NCBI GenBank assembly: GCA_029262735.1
Contig: JAJCYY010000010.1
Span: 62,001-126,000, forward strand
DNA from: Chloroflexota bacterium
Lineage (GTDB): Bacteria; Chloroflexota; Dehalococcoidia; Lucifugimonadales; Lucifugimonadaceae
Direction of reading: 5' to 3'
DNA: 64,000 bases
The notes beneath the pieces were generated by a model, which ran no database searches, had not been told where the DNA came from, and saw only the letters and a list, made by a program, of their open reading frames with translations. This document shows positions 17,533-26,862 of the stretch, one piece after another. Both the position numbers and the translations under genes were made by a program. Position 1 is the first letter of the stretch. Every line of letters starts with the position of its first letter.

Positions 17533-17653
17533 GCTGCTGATCTCGTAAAGAATTACGGGACCGGTTGCGGCCAGACTGTGCGCAGACCATCGGTGCTGGT
17601 AGTACACTCAATCGGCTTGGCCCCATGTCTCTTAACTCAACTGGAATTTGTAA

Positions 17654-18397
17654 TTGTCTGACCAAGAACGCACGGCTCTAGTCACCGGCGCCTCCCGTGG
17701 AATTGGCCGCGAATGCGCGGTCAGGCTTGCGGCATTGGGGCATCGGGTTGCAATCAACTACAACACCCATCCGGAAGACGCTGACGAGGTGGTGAAAATC
17801 ATCCGGGACGCCGGTGGGGAAGCGGTATCGGTGGGTGGTAACGTCGCCGTCCGGGACGATGTTGAGAAGATGATCGCCGAGACCGAAGAGGCGCTTGGCC
17901 CGATCGAGATTCTGATCAACAACGCCGGAATCATCTCCGACTCTCTCTTGATGCGGATGAAAGACGAAGACTTTGACCGCGTCATGGACACGAACCTGAA
18001 GGGAACGTACTTCTGCAGCCGGATAACGGTGCCCGGAATGATCAAACGGCGCTGGGGCAGGATCGTAAACGTCTCTTCAGTAGTCGGAATCCGCGGCAAT
18101 GCCGGGCAGACCAACTACTCAGCATCGAAGGCAGCGGTCCACGGCTTTACCAAATCGCTGGCCAAAGAGGTGTCGGGCAGAAACGTCACCGTCAATGCCG
18201 TTGCCCCTGGCTACATCCGCACCGCAACGACCAACGTGCTTAGCGAGAAGCTGAAAGATACTGTGCGGTCATGGATTCCGATGGGACGTTTCGGGGAGCC
18301 TGAAGAGGTGGCGCCACTGATCGTTTTCCTCTGCTCCGAGGACGCCAGGTACATCACCGGTGACGTTGTTCGGGTGGACGGCGGCATGGCGATATAG
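17654..18397 (+). CDS. fabG: 3-oxoacyl-ACP reductase FabG
   Basis: A 247-residue short-chain dehydrogenase with the FabG pattern. The NADP loop is TGASRGIG (11-18), NNAG is at 89-92, and the catalytic Ser-Tyr-Lys reads NVSS (about 141), Y155 and K159 in YSASKAA. The C-terminal CSEDARYITGDVVRVDGG is typical. It would reduce 3-oxoacyl-ACP in elongation. The start is a TTG at 17654; no nearby ATG gives the correct N terminus. It sits between plsX and fabL, and a general SDR role cannot be fully excluded. Confidence 0.85.
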   Translation: MSDQERTALVTGASRGIGRECAVRLAALGHRVAINYNTHPEDADEVVKIIRDAGGEAVSVGGNVAVRDDVEKMIAETEEALGPIEILINNAGIISDSLLMRMKDEDFDRVMDTNLKGTYFCSRITVPGMIKRRWGRIVNVSSVVGIRGNAGQTNYSASKAAVHGFTKSLAKEVSGRNVTVNAVAPGYIRTATTNVLSEKLKDTVRSWIPMGRFGEPEEVAPLIVFLCSEDARYITGDVVRVDGGMAI

Positions 18398-18446
18398 CAA
18401 TCTGGCCGCTTCGTTCGCCGGGAATTTCGAGAGCAGCTATTTTCAA

Positions 18447-19232
18447 ATGGCAGAACAGACGCAGTCAGGGCAGTTTGCCGGGCAATTTAAGGGTCAGGTT
18501 GCGCTGGTAACTGGCGGCTCGCGCGGAATCGGCAGAGCCATCTGCGTTGAGCTAGCGCGACGCGGTGCGAGCGTTGCTTTCAACTACCTCAAGAACCATG
18601 CGGCCGCAAAACAAGCCGAAGATGAGATTACCGCTACAGGCGCTGAATGCCTGCGTGTGCGCGCACACGTCGGTGACGAAGGGGCTGTTGAAGACCTGAT
18701 CAGCAAGGTTGATGAGCGCTTCGGTCGGTTGGATATCGTCGTCAACAACGCCGCTTCTGGTGTCATGCGCTCATCGACGGAGCTTTCCCCGAAACACTGG
18801 GACTGGACGATGGACATCAATGCTCGCGGCCCGTGGCTGGTTGCGCGGCAGGCGGCGAAGTTTATGAAGCCCGGAGGGCGGGTCGTAAACATTTCCAGCC
18901 CCGGTGCGAAGATGGTGTTGCCCTCTTACTTCGCGGTTGGTGTTTCGAAGGCGGCGCTTGAGGCTGTGACCAGGTACATGGCCGTCGAGCTTGCGGCCGA
19001 AGGGATCGCTGTCAACGGCGTCTCAGCCGGTTACGTGCAAACGGACGCCCTCGACGCTTTTCCAGATGAACTCGGGGTAAAGGAACTGGCCGAGCGCCCG
19101 ACTCCAGCTGGACGGCCGGTGCAGCCTCAGGATGTTGCCAACGTCGTGGCGATGCTTTGCGGGACGGACGCCGAGATGATTCGCGGTCAGATTGTGACGG
19201 TGGATGGCGGTGAGACCGTATTTCACCGTTAG
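18447..19232 (+). CDS. fabL: Enoyl-ACP reductase FabL-type
   Basis: A 261-residue SDR that matches FabL (enoyl-ACP reductase III). The cofactor loop is TGGSRGIGR (about 22-30). The active site has the FabL-style Y-x6-K spacing, Y161 and K168 in YFAVGVSKAALEA, rather than the Y-x3-K of FabG. The blocks ASGVMRSS, DTDA-like QTDALDAFPDE and ADMIRGQ-like AEMIRGQIVTVDGG also match FabL. It would reduce enoyl-ACP with NADPH. The ATG at 18447 is chosen over a start inside fabG. It converges on ygfZ with only 9 bases between the stops. Confidence 0.85.
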   Translation: MAEQTQSGQFAGQFKGQVALVTGGSRGIGRAICVELARRGASVAFNYLKNHAAAKQAEDEITATGAECLRVRAHVGDEGAVEDLISKVDERFGRLDIVVNNAASGVMRSSTELSPKHWDWTMDINARGPWLVARQAAKFMKPGGRVVNISSPGAKMVLPSYFAVGVSKAALEAVTRYMAVELAAEGIAVNGVSAGYVQTDALDAFPDELGVKELAERPTPAGRPVQPQDVANVVAMLCGTDAEMIRGQIVTVDGGETVFHR

Positions 19233-19241
19233 GCAACGGGT

Positions 19242-20300
19242 TTATCCGAGCGGAGCGGTGTCCGGCAGTTCCTTGACCGTGACGATGGCGCCTTTGCAAT
19301 CGAGTTGCGTCCCGTCGACCCAGTAGCCGCGACGGACGAGGCCGAGAGCGACATACGTTCCAGATCGCGGTATTGGCGACACTGACGTAACTTTGCCCGC
19401 CCGCTTGCCATCTGAGGTCAGCTGCGTACCTGTCGTTAGCGCAGAATCACTCTCGATCGCCACCAGTCTCTTCTGAAGTTTGTCGTAAGTGTCGAGGCGG
19501 GCCACAACCTCCTGGCCGACATAACAGCCCTTGGTGAAGCTGACCAGGTCTTTGAGCCTGACTTCTAGTGGATTCGCATCCACAGTCAGCTCAGCCCCCG
19601 GACTCGGCACGCCGTATGCGACCTGCGCTGCATTGAGACTGATCGCTCCCGCCGGAACGGCTCCAGCCCGGGTGATCCGGTCCCAGATCGCTTCAGCGTG
19701 GGCCTGAGGAGTGACCACATCGACCCGGTCGAATCCCGCCCATCTGGAGGCGACCAGAACCGTGCCTTTCGATGGTCCGGACATTGCCAACGCTTCACCG
19801 GAGTTGAGTTCTGCCTCGAATCCGGTGCTAACGATTTCAAGAGCAGTCGGGCCGATTGCGGCAATTCGCGTAAACTCGGCAGTAGCGTCTCGGATTGTGG
19901 AGTCTTCGATTATCGTGAACTTTTCTATCCAGTCGACAGCAGATTGCGCATCTGGCGACTCTGAAAGCAGCAAGAGCTTTTCATTTTCGACAAGGCTGAT
20001 GTTGAGCACATCGATAATTCGGCCGCGCTCCGAAGTGAGAACTGTGTAGGCCGAACGCCCGGGCATAAGCTGGAGCAGGTCGTTCGTGGATAGTCGGTGT
20101 AGAAGTTCCAGTGCATCCGCGCCTACATGAACGAGGCTGTTGGCTGTGTCCAATGCCACGAGGGCACACGAGTCCGAGAATGCGGAAAACTCTCGTTCAG
20201 GATCACCGTAGTGCAGCACTGACATTCCAGCTTCGTCGAGGACTGCACCGCGTGAAGCAAGTAATCCGGAGAGTGGCTGTGCTGTTGCAGGAGTGGTCAT
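19242..20300 (-). CDS. ygfZ: YgfZ/GcvT-domain folate-binding protein
   Basis: A 352-residue member of the YgfZ (IBA57-like) family, related to the T protein of the glycine cleavage system. The diagnostic motif KGCYVGQEVVARL with its conserved Cys is in the C-terminal half. YgfZ helps maturation or repair of certain Fe-S enzymes and binds tetrahydrofolate. It follows the IscA-type gene on the same strand after 75 bases, which fits a joint Fe-S role (IBA57 and ISCA proteins cooperate in other organisms). A second GcvT protein is not present. Confidence 0.88.
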   Translation of the reverse strand: MTTPATAQPLSGLLASRGAVLDEAGMSVLHYGDPEREFSAFSDSCALVALDTANSLVHVGADALELLHRLSTNDLLQLMPGRSAYTVLTSERGRIIDVLNISLVENEKLLLLSESPDAQSAVDWIEKFTIIEDSTIRDATAEFTRIAAIGPTALEIVSTGFEAELNSGEALAMSGPSKGTVLVASRWAGFDRVDVVTPQAHAEAIWDRITRAGAVPAGAISLNAAQVAYGVPSPGAELTVDANPLEVRLKDLVSFTKGCYVGQEVVARLDTYDKLQKRLVAIESDSALTTGTQLTSDGKRAGKVTSVSPIPRSGTYVALGLVRRGYWVDGTQLDCKGAIVTVKELPDTAPLG

Positions 20301-20375
20301 CGATTCAAATCAGGGTGGCGCCGTTCGAGCAGGTTTCGAACGATGGTAAAGCGGAATGCCAGAACCACGAATCCG

Positions 20376-20738
20376 CTAGACGGAGAACGATGTTCCGCAG
20401 CCGCAACTGGTCTTGGCGTTCGGGTTCGTGAACTCGAAGCCTTTGCCGTTCAGCCCGTCGGAGAAGTCAAGGACGGTTCCGGCCAGGAACACGAACGCCT
20501 TCTTCGGCACATAGACCTCGATGCCGTTCTGTTCGATCATCTTGTCGTCGTCGGCGGGTCCGTCGACGATATCCAGAACGTAGGTAAGACCCGAGCAGCC
20601 ACCGCCCTTGACGGCGACCTTCAGTCCAAACGGGTCTTTGCCGTCACGAGCAGCGAACTCGCGCACCTTGGCCGCAGCCTTTTCGGTAACGTGGATGCTG
20701 TTAATCGGGACTTTAGGTTTGGCGTGTGCTGTTGTCAT
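20376..20738 (-). CDS. A-type Fe-S cluster carrier (IscA/ErpA family)
   Basis: A 120-residue HesB/IscA-type protein with the three ligand cysteines in place: C48 in GGGCSGL, and C112 and C114 in SCGCG near the C terminus. Such proteins hold [2Fe-2S] or [4Fe-4S] clusters in transit to apoproteins. The FEFTNPNAKTSCGCG ending is the family hallmark. It is the first gene of an apparent two-gene Fe-S unit with ygfZ. Whether it is IscA, SufA or ErpA by function cannot be settled from sequence alone. Confidence 0.92.
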   Translation of the reverse strand: MTTAHAKPKVPINSIHVTEKAAAKVREFAARDGKDPFGLKVAVKGGGCSGLTYVLDIVDGPADDDKMIEQNGIEVYVPKKAFVFLAGTVLDFSDGLNGKGFEFTNPNAKTSCGCGTSFSV

Positions 20739-20886
20739 TGCTCACGAATCCACTCTTCTGGTGAAACTAACTCTGCCTGCCTAATGATACCTCTAAAGGT
20801 CAGGAATTCTATTACGGGCTGACCGGCTATTTGAGCCTATTCGGCCAATCTGTCACGAAAACGCCGTTTTCAGCGTGATCCGCAAC

Positions 20887-20892
20887 TACAAT
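20887..20892 (+). promoter_or_regulatory. -10 element of the cobalamin adenosyltransferase gene
   Basis: TACAAT lies 31 bases before the preferred ATG at 20923. Transcription would start at about 20899, which makes the TTG at that position an unlikely start codon. The transcript would have a 24-base leader carrying the GGAGAG ribosome-binding site. No convincing -35 hexamer was found. Confidence 0.35.
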
Positions 20893-20922
20893 TGAGGTTT
20901 GAGCAAACAACTGGAGAGACAG

Positions 20923-21504
20923 ATGCTGAGCGGATCCATCGCAACTCGTACAGGTGACACCGGCGAGACCGGACTACTGTACGGGGGCCGCGTGCGAAAG
21001 ACCGATGCGCGGGTCGAGGCGTACGGAGCCGGTGACGAGGCCGTCTCTGCGCTCGGCATGGCCAGAGCGTTATGTGTCGATGCCGATGTGAAGTCGCACA
21101 TCTACGATCTGCAGAAGGCTATGTTCACGGTCAACGCCGAACTTGCGACAGCCGGTGACTCAAGACACCTGCTGGAGAAGCATTTCCCAACGATCACTCA
21201 GGACAACACAACTGAACTCGACTCGCTTCTCGCCGAGCTTGAGAGCAAGGTCACTCTGCCGAAGTCGTTCATCATTCCTGGAGGCTCGGCCGGGTCCGCT
21301 GCGATTGACGTGGCCCGGACGATCGTCAGGCGGACAGAGCGCGCCGCTGTGGCGCTTCACGATTCCGGCGAGCTGGCCAATTCCGAGGTGCCACGTTACC
21401 TGAACCGGCTTTCCGACACGCTTTTCATGCTTGCTCGCTACGAAGATCGCGATCTGCCCGTCGAGCCGTACAGCAGCCGCGACTCTGACGGAGGTGAGAC
21501 TTAG
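20923..21504 (+). CDS. PduO-type cob(I)alamin adenosyltransferase
   Basis: A 193-residue ATP:cob(I)alamin adenosyltransferase of the PduO/MMAB family, which makes adenosylcobalamin. The N terminus TRTGDTGETGLLYGGRVRK binds ATP, the DEAVSALGMARAL helix follows, and the VARTIVRRTERAAVAL and YLNRLSDTLFMLAR segments form the active-site helices. The ATG at 20923 has GGAGAG at good spacing, and is preferred over the TTG at 20899. The stop is followed immediately by the hisH start, so hisH may be transcribed from the same promoter, although the two functions are unrelated. Confidence 0.92.
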   Translation: MLSGSIATRTGDTGETGLLYGGRVRKTDARVEAYGAGDEAVSALGMARALCVDADVKSHIYDLQKAMFTVNAELATAGDSRHLLEKHFPTITQDNTTELDSLLAELESKVTLPKSFIIPGGSAGSAAIDVARTIVRRTERAAVALHDSGELANSEVPRYLNRLSDTLFMLARYEDRDLPVEPYSSRDSDGGET

Positions 21505-22146
21505 ATGGCGGCACGTATAGCTGTGGTGAATACGCGCGCGGCGAACCTCCACAGCGTCTCGAAGGCACTGGAGAAGGTTGGAGCGTCGGCTGAGGTCACA
21601 TCTGACCCTGCAGACCTTGAAAATGCCGCGGGAGTGATATTGCCGGGAGTTGGAGCCAGCGACGCTGTGATGCGGGCGATCAACAGCCAGGGTTTTACCG
21701 AACCGGTAAAGAAATATGCGGCCTCTGGCAGACCTCTGCTGTGCATATGCGTTGGGATGCAGGTGTTGTTTGAAGGGTCGGATGAGGGCGAGATTCCCGG
21801 GCTCGGCCTGTTGGAAGGGCGCGTTGAGCGGTTCCCATCTGACCTTAAGGAGAACGGTAGCCGTCTGAAGGTGCCGCACATGGGGTGGAACTCCGTTCAT
21901 TTCAGTCCCGAAGCTGCTTCAGACTCTGTTTTCGCTGGCATCCCGCAGGAATCGTACTTCTACTTCGTTCACTCGTATCGTTGTATCCCGGAAGATTCTT
22001 CCGTCATGGCTGGCTCGACGCAGTACGGCGAGCAGGTGTGTGCTGCAGTGTTGAGGGGTGAAGTCGCCGGAACGCAGTTCCACCCGGAGAAGAGCGGCGA
22101 CCTTGGCCTGGAGATCTATCAAAACTTTGCCCGCAGAGTGGGCTGA
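21505..22146 (+). CDS. hisH: Imidazole glycerol phosphate synthase glutaminase subunit HisH
   Basis: A 213-residue class I glutamine amidotransferase that supplies ammonia to HisF in histidine synthesis. The nucleophile elbow is CICVGMQ with the Cys at about 82. The His and Glu of the triad are in GTQFHPEKSG. The N terminus VVNTRAANLHSV and the GVGAS loop match HisH. It starts directly after the adenosyltransferase stop and is the first gene of the his run hisH-hisA-hisF-hisIE. Confidence 0.93.
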   Translation: MAARIAVVNTRAANLHSVSKALEKVGASAEVTSDPADLENAAGVILPGVGASDAVMRAINSQGFTEPVKKYAASGRPLLCICVGMQVLFEGSDEGEIPGLGLLEGRVERFPSDLKENGSRLKVPHMGWNSVHFSPEAASDSVFAGIPQESYFYFVHSYRCIPEDSSVMAGSTQYGEQVCAAVLRGEVAGTQFHPEKSGDLGLEIYQNFARRVG

Positions 22147-22161
22147 GCCACGCATCTAACT

Positions 22162-22899
22162 ATGGAAGTTATCCCGGCAATAGACCTGCTAAACGGTAAG
22201 TGTGTTCGCCTTGTACAGGGCGACTACGAACAGCAGCGCGTGTTTGACGATGACCCTGTCGGTGTTGCGGAGCGTTGGACAGCCGCTGGAGCAAAAAGAC
22301 TCCACATAGTCGACCTCGACGGTGCCCGTGATGGAGTTCGGGCTAACGCAGACGCTGTTAAGGCGATTGTCGGGTCGACGCAGGTTCCCGTTCAGCTTGG
22401 AGGCGGCATCCGGACCGCCGAAAACGCTTTGCAGTTACGCGAGATTGGTGTCGACAGGGTGATCTTCGGCACTGCTGCGGTGACGGCCCCGGAAGAGGTT
22501 GCACGTGCCGTGGAAATCCTCGGCGCAGAGCACGTGATTGTTGGAGTGGACGCCAGGGACGGCAAGATACAGACGAGCGGCTGGACGGAAACCTCTGATC
22601 TAAATGCAATCGACCTGATCAATCAGATGGGAGAGCTTGGTGTTCGTCGTTTCATGTACACCGACACTTCAAAAGACGGAACGCTTTCCCACCCGAATTT
22701 CGAATCCATCAGCAGCATCGTGCACAGTGTGAGTTACCCTATAGTTGCAGCGGGTGGCGTTGCATCGATCGATGACCTGCTGCAACTCGCCGATCTAGGA
22801 GCCGAGGCAGCAGTAACAGGGTTGGCGATCTACTCTGGTGCGCTCGATCTTGAGCGCGCTATTCGCGAACTGAGTTTGTTGTCAGCGAGAACTGACTGA
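22162..22899 (+). CDS. hisA: ProFAR isomerase HisA
   Basis: A 245-residue TIM-barrel isomerase that converts ProFAR to PRFAR in histidine synthesis. It begins EVIPAIDLLNGKCVRLVQGDY, where the Asp in AIDL is the catalytic base. The second half carries VGVDARDGKI and the YTDTSKDGT loop (catalytic Asp), and closing phosphate loops GGVASIDD and LAIYSGAL. It follows hisH by 15 bases. The sequence fits HisA rather than the Actinobacterial PriA or TrpF, although dual activity cannot be excluded, since no trpF is visible. Confidence 0.93.
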   Translation: MEVIPAIDLLNGKCVRLVQGDYEQQRVFDDDPVGVAERWTAAGAKRLHIVDLDGARDGVRANADAVKAIVGSTQVPVQLGGGIRTAENALQLREIGVDRVIFGTAAVTAPEEVARAVEILGAEHVIVGVDARDGKIQTSGWTETSDLNAIDLINQMGELGVRRFMYTDTSKDGTLSHPNFESISSIVHSVSYPIVAAGGVASIDDLLQLADLGAEAAVTGLAIYSGALDLERAIRELSLLSARTD

Positions 22900-22961
22900 T
22901 CCGACCGTCATTTATTCCCGGCAAGAGCAACAGCCCGAAATTACAGGACGAACATACCCAG

Positions 22962-23537
22962 ATGCCCACGAAGACCCCGGTCGCAAAAGCCGACCAGCTG
23001 ATAAAACCCAGACTTGAACAATCCTACGACCCGCAGTCGCTGATTGCACTGGTGCCCATCCACACCGATCAAACCGTCGCAGATGTCGGTTCCGGACCGG
23101 GCTGGCTCTCCATTCCGCTCGGGAAGTACCTGTATGGCGGAAAGCTGTACGCGGTCGACATACAGGAACGCATGCTGGAGATGGTCGCTGAACGAGCGGC
23201 AAGCTTCCGGATGTACAACATCGAGACCGTGCTCTCCAAAGAGAGTTCGATACCGTTGGATGACGAGATTCTCGATGGCCTCGTGTTGTCCGGGACTCTC
23301 AACGAGGCGACTCGTGCCAAATCGCTATTCAAGGAGTGCGCCCGGTTGCTCAGAAAGGCTGGTTGGATGGCTGTTGTCGAATGGCTACCTTCTTCTAATG
23401 AGCAAGACTTCGGGCCTCCTGCAAAGCAGCGGCTCTCGATGGAAGCTGTAGTGGAGATGGGTGCGGAGCTCGGCCTGACGAGGTCTCGAAGTCGCCAGAT
23501 CGGTCCCGCGCACTTCGTGGTTGTGTTCAAGAAGTAG
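22962..23537 (+). CDS. Class I methyltransferase inside the his operon
   Basis: A 191-residue SAM-dependent methyltransferase with motif [16 protein letters not shown], motif [14 protein letters not shown] and a later [15 protein letters not shown] block. It resembles UbiE/COQ5-type enzymes, but the acceptor is unknown. It lies between hisA and hisF, with 62 bases before and 10 after. Its position does not match a known step of histidine synthesis. Confidence 0.8.
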   Translation: MPTKTPVAKADQLIKPRLEQSYDPQSLIALVPIHTDQTVADVGSGPGWLSIPLGKYLYGGKLYAVDIQERMLEMVAERAASFRMYNIETVLSKESSIPLDDEILDGLVLSGTLNEATRAKSLFKECARLLRKAGWMAVVEWLPSSNEQDFGPPAKQRLSMEAVVEMGAELGLTRSRSRQIGPAHFVVVFKK

Positions 23538-23547
23538 ACGGACTTCC

Positions 23548-24354
23548 ATGCTTACTCGCCGGGTGATCCCGTGCCTTGACGTAGACGCTGGCCGGGTGGT
23601 CAAAGGTGTCAGTTTCGTGAACCTTCGTGACGCCGGGGATCCGGCTGAGTTGGCTGCGCTTTACGATTCCGAAGGCGCTGACGAACTGGTTTTCCTCGAC
23701 ATCACGGCCAGTTCGGACGATCGCGACACCATGGTTGACGTCGTAAGGCGGGTTTCTTCAGAAGTATTCATTCCTCTCACCGTTGGCGGCGGGATTCGGA
23801 CGGTCGATGACATGCGGCGGATGCTGGAGGCCGGGGCTGACAAGGTTGGCGTTAACTCAGCAGCAATTCGGGACCCGGAGTTGATTAGCCGCTGTTCGAA
23901 AGAGTTCGGCGCACAGTGCGTGGTACTGGCTATCGATGCCAAAAGGGTCGTTAATCCTGCTCTGTTGCGAATCCCAGGCGAAGAGCCGCGCCTTGCTGAG
24001 GCGCCGTGGCAGGTGTTCACGCACGGCGGCCGAAGACCGACCGCAGTCGACCCCGTGAAGTGGGCCAAGCTGGCCGAAGACTTGGGAGCTGGAGAGATTC
24101 TGCTGACGAGTATGGATGCCGACGGCCAGAAGACCGGATATGACCTGGAATTGACCGCCGCTGTGTCCGAGAACGTCGGAATACCGGTGATTGCCAGCGG
24201 CGGCGCCGGAGAGATGGAGCATTTTTACGATGCACTCGAAACCGGGAAGGCAGATGCCGTCCTGGCGGCCAGCCTGTTTCACTTCGGAGAGATGCGGGTG
24301 GCAGAGGTTAAGTCGTATCTGGCTGAACGCCAGGTTCCAATGAGAGGGGCATAG
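23548..24354 (+). CDS. hisF: Imidazole glycerol phosphate synthase cyclase subunit HisF
   Basis: A 268-residue TIM barrel that uses ammonia from HisH to form imidazole glycerol phosphate and AICAR. It opens with [20 protein letters not shown], in which the Asp of CLDVD is one catalytic residue. The second catalytic Asp is in [14 protein letters not shown]. Phosphate-binding loops GGGIRTVDD and [11 protein letters not shown] are intact. The ATG at 23548 is used; an in-frame start 27 bases earlier overlaps the methyltransferase gene. Confidence 0.95.
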   Translation: MLTRRVIPCLDVDAGRVVKGVSFVNLRDAGDPAELAALYDSEGADELVFLDITASSDDRDTMVDVVRRVSSEVFIPLTVGGGIRTVDDMRRMLEAGADKVGVNSAAIRDPELISRCSKEFGAQCVVLAIDAKRVVNPALLRIPGEEPRLAEAPWQVFTHGGRRPTAVDPVKWAKLAEDLGAGEILLTSMDADGQKTGYDLELTAAVSENVGIPVIASGGAGEMEHFYDALETGKADAVLAASLFHFGEMRVAEVKSYLAERQVPMRGA

Positions 24355-24355
24355 A

Positions 24356-25099
24356 TTGGCGAAAATGAACTCGGTGCCGGAGCTTGCCCCGAAGGCGGTG
24401 GCTTTCGACTGCTACAGGACGCTGGTCACCAACGACCACGATGACTGGCGCGTGATGTTCGGTAAGATCATCAAGGAACAGGGACTGCCGTTCGCACAGA
24501 ACGATCTCTGGGATAAGTGGCGCAAGTACGAACTACAGTTCAGGGCCAGCCGGACCGTGCTTGAAGACCAGTCTCAGAGTCCACCTTTCAAGAGCTATGA
24601 GCTGGCCTGGAGCGAGTGTTTCGCACAGGTATTCGAGGATGAGGGAGTGAATGGCGATGCAGCGGCCGCGGGTCTGCGGTGCGTAGAGCATCTTGCTCGA
24701 AGACCGGTCTTCCAGGACACGATTCCAGCGGTGCAGGCGCTGATTGGCAAGTTCAAGGTCGGCGTATTCTCGAATGCTGACGATGACTCGCTCCGTCCCT
24801 TGCTCAAGTCGACCGGTATCCGGTTCGATGCGATCGCAAGCTCTGAGTCAACGCAGGCGTACAAGCCGGCACGGGCGGCGTTTGAACAGATCCTGCGGCA
24901 GCTGGGCACTGAGCCTGAACGCACCTGGTATGTGGGCGATCACCTGTACGATGACGTACAGGGTGGAAACGACATCGGGCTCACGACGGTGTGGATCAAC
25001 AGGACCGGAGCCACAATTGGCCCGGACGACGCGACGCCCTCGATTGAGATAACCGATCTCAGGGAACTTCCACAGATCATCCAATCGCTTGGCAAGTAG
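24356..25099 (+). CDS. HAD-superfamily hydrolase inside the his operon
   Basis: A 247-residue HAD phosphatase/dehalogenase-like protein. Motif I is [12 protein letters not shown] with the nucleophile Asp, motif II is VFSNADDD, the motif III Lys is in [10 protein letters not shown], and motif IV is [13 protein letters not shown]. This resembles HAD type II dehalogenases and small-molecule phosphatases. It starts one base after the hisF stop (TTG at 24356; ATG at 24365 is an alternative) with AGAGGGG upstream, so it is translationally close to hisF. As no hisB or hisN is in the window, it could be the histidinol-phosphate phosphatase; this is inference. Confidence 0.8.
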   Translation: MAKMNSVPELAPKAVAFDCYRTLVTNDHDDWRVMFGKIIKEQGLPFAQNDLWDKWRKYELQFRASRTVLEDQSQSPPFKSYELAWSECFAQVFEDEGVNGDAAAAGLRCVEHLARRPVFQDTIPAVQALIGKFKVGVFSNADDDSLRPLLKSTGIRFDAIASSESTQAYKPARAAFEQILRQLGTEPERTWYVGDHLYDDVQGGNDIGLTTVWINRTGATIGPDDATPSIEITDLRELPQIIQSLGK

Positions 25100-25146
25100 C
25101 TCGCTCCAAAGTTCCAACGGCGACCCGGATAGCTGAGACAGGCACG

Positions 25147-25770
25147 ATGGCCGATCTTTCCAACCTCAAATTCGATGAAAAAGGCCTGATTCCTGCGGTC
25201 CTTCAGGACGCTCGAACGCGGGAAGTACTGATGGTCGCTTATATGAACTCCGAGGCGCTGGAGAAGACAGTCTCCGGTCCCGACGTGTGGTTCTTCAGCC
25301 GCAGCCGAAACGAGCTGTGGCACAAGGGCGCAACATCCGGAAATTTCCTGAAGGTGGTTGAGGTACGTCCGGACTGCGACGGCGACACTTTGCTGGTGCT
25401 GGCCAATCCGGTTGGACCAGCCTGTCACACAGGTAACCGGACGTGCTTCTTCCGTGACTCGCTGGCCGGCTCCGGCGAATTAAAGGCAGCAGCGAACGTG
25501 CTGGACGAGCTCTATAGCGTGATTTCGCAGCGAAAACGGGATCGGCCGGAAGGCTCGTACACGACGAAGCTATTCGACGACGGCACTCCGCGGATCGCAC
25601 AGAAGGTTGTGGAAGAGGCAGGAGAGGTCGCCATTGCGGCGGTGGCTGAGAACGGCGGCTCGACGAGTGAAGAGGTTGCCGACCTGCTGTACCACACGCT
25701 TGTGCTACTTGCTGCCACGGATATCGATCCAGCAGAGGTGTGGGCGGAGCTCGAGAAGCGTAGGAAGTAG
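25147..25770 (+). CDS. hisIE: Bifunctional phosphoribosyl-AMP cyclohydrolase/phosphoribosyl-ATP pyrophosphohydrolase
   Basis: A 207-residue fusion of HisI and HisE, catalysing two early steps of histidine synthesis. The HisI part (about 1-115) carries [23 protein letters not shown] and the Zn/metal Cys residues in [13 protein letters not shown]. The HisE part (about 118-207) has an [14 protein letters not shown] segment and [13 protein letters not shown] with the metal-binding Glu residues. It follows the HAD gene by 47 bases and ends the his run. It converges on the DUF1385 gene after 17 bases. Confidence 0.93.
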   Translation: MADLSNLKFDEKGLIPAVLQDARTREVLMVAYMNSEALEKTVSGPDVWFFSRSRNELWHKGATSGNFLKVVEVRPDCDGDTLLVLANPVGPACHTGNRTCFFRDSLAGSGELKAAANVLDELYSVISQRKRDRPEGSYTTKLFDDGTPRIAQKVVEEAGEVAIAAVAENGGSTSEEVADLLYHTLVLLAATDIDPAEVWAELEKRRK

Positions 25771-25787
25771 CGGGACCTGCGGGTTGA

Positions 25788-26774
25788 TCAGTCTCCTGTG
25801 GTGGGTTCAGACCGGACTTCGTCTTCTCCTATTGTGCTGTCCTGGCGGTCTTCTGGTCGGTACTCCACCCCATCCAATTCCAACGCATAGCTCATCGCCT
25901 CGATCGCCACTTCGATCATTGAGTCGTCTGGCGGCCGCGTGGTCAAGTCCTGCAGCCAGAGGTTTGGAGCACCCAGCATTCGCACTATGAGCTGGCCGGG
26001 GTGAGTGCCCGCGTACCTGATCATCTCGTAACTGATTGCGCCTATCACCGGTATCAGGACAATTCTCGATCCGATGAGCAGCCAGAGCGGGTCACGTGGT
26101 ATGAGGATGAAGAGCAGGATTGACACGACGACAACCGTCATGAGAAACGAGGTGCCACAGCGGGGATGAGCCTCCGGAAAGCGCCGCACGGACTCCACCG
26201 TCATTGGCTCGCCGGCTTCGTGGGCGGCCACCGCCATGTGTTCGGCACCGTGATAACCGAAGACGCGCCGGATGTCTTCCATGCGGCCGATCAGCCAAAT
26301 GTAGCCGACGAAAATGCCGAGCCTGACGGCGCCTTCGACAACATTGGCGGTGAACTCGTTCGCACCGGCGTTCTCGACCAGTCTCGAAAGACCAAGTGGA
26401 GCAAGGAAAAAAATGCCAATGCCTGCGACCAGTGATATGAACAGCATCAAGGCCATACTGCCCTTGCCGAACTCCTCCGGCTCTCCGGTCTTCTCGTCTG
26501 GAGGAGCTGCCTCAGCGGCTGAGATGGAAAGGGCTTTCATCCCGACGGTCAGTGTTTCGGCCAGGACGACCACGCCACGAATCCAGGGAATTCGGCGTGC
26601 CCTGACCTTGCTCCAGCCGGTCAGGTCCAGATCTCTACGAGCAATCGATTTATCCTCTCGCCGAATTGCGATTGCAGCGTGATCGCGCCCGCGGATCATG
26701 ACGCCTTCAACCACGGCCTGACCGCCGTACAGAACCGGACGATCAGAACGTGACTGCTGTTTAGATGTGGTCAT
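25788..26774 (-). CDS. DUF1385 membrane protein
   Basis: A 328-residue DUF1385 (YqhQ-like) protein. The family signatures are GGQAVVEGVMIRG at the N terminus, RRIPWIRGVVVL, the central FGYHGAEHMAVAAHE, and RFPEAHPRCGTSFL. Four or five hydrophobic segments follow (for example GSMALMLFISLVAGIGIFFL and MTVVVVSILLFILI). The His/Glu residues and HPRCGTSF suggest a metal site, but the function is not established. The gene is commonly found next to rpmE in Gram-positives and Chloroflexota. Here it is separated from rpmE by a strong terminator. Confidence 0.9.
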   Translation of the reverse strand: MTTSKQQSRSDRPVLYGGQAVVEGVMIRGRDHAAIAIRREDKSIARRDLDLTGWSKVRARRIPWIRGVVVLAETLTVGMKALSISAAEAAPPDEKTGEPEEFGKGSMALMLFISLVAGIGIFFLAPLGLSRLVENAGANEFTANVVEGAVRLGIFVGYIWLIGRMEDIRRVFGYHGAEHMAVAAHEAGEPMTVESVRRFPEAHPRCGTSFLMTVVVVSILLFILIPRDPLWLLIGSRIVLIPVIGAISYEMIRYAGTHPGQLIVRMLGAPNLWLQDLTTRPPDDSMIEVAIEAMSYALELDGVEYRPEDRQDSTIGEDEVRSEPTTGD

Positions 26775-26862
26775 ACGCGTAATTCTGGCATAAGGCGGCG
26801 CGGGATGCCGTCAGATTTTATTCAAGATGTAGCGGGCTCCAGCGACTGTCTCTACCGGTCGG

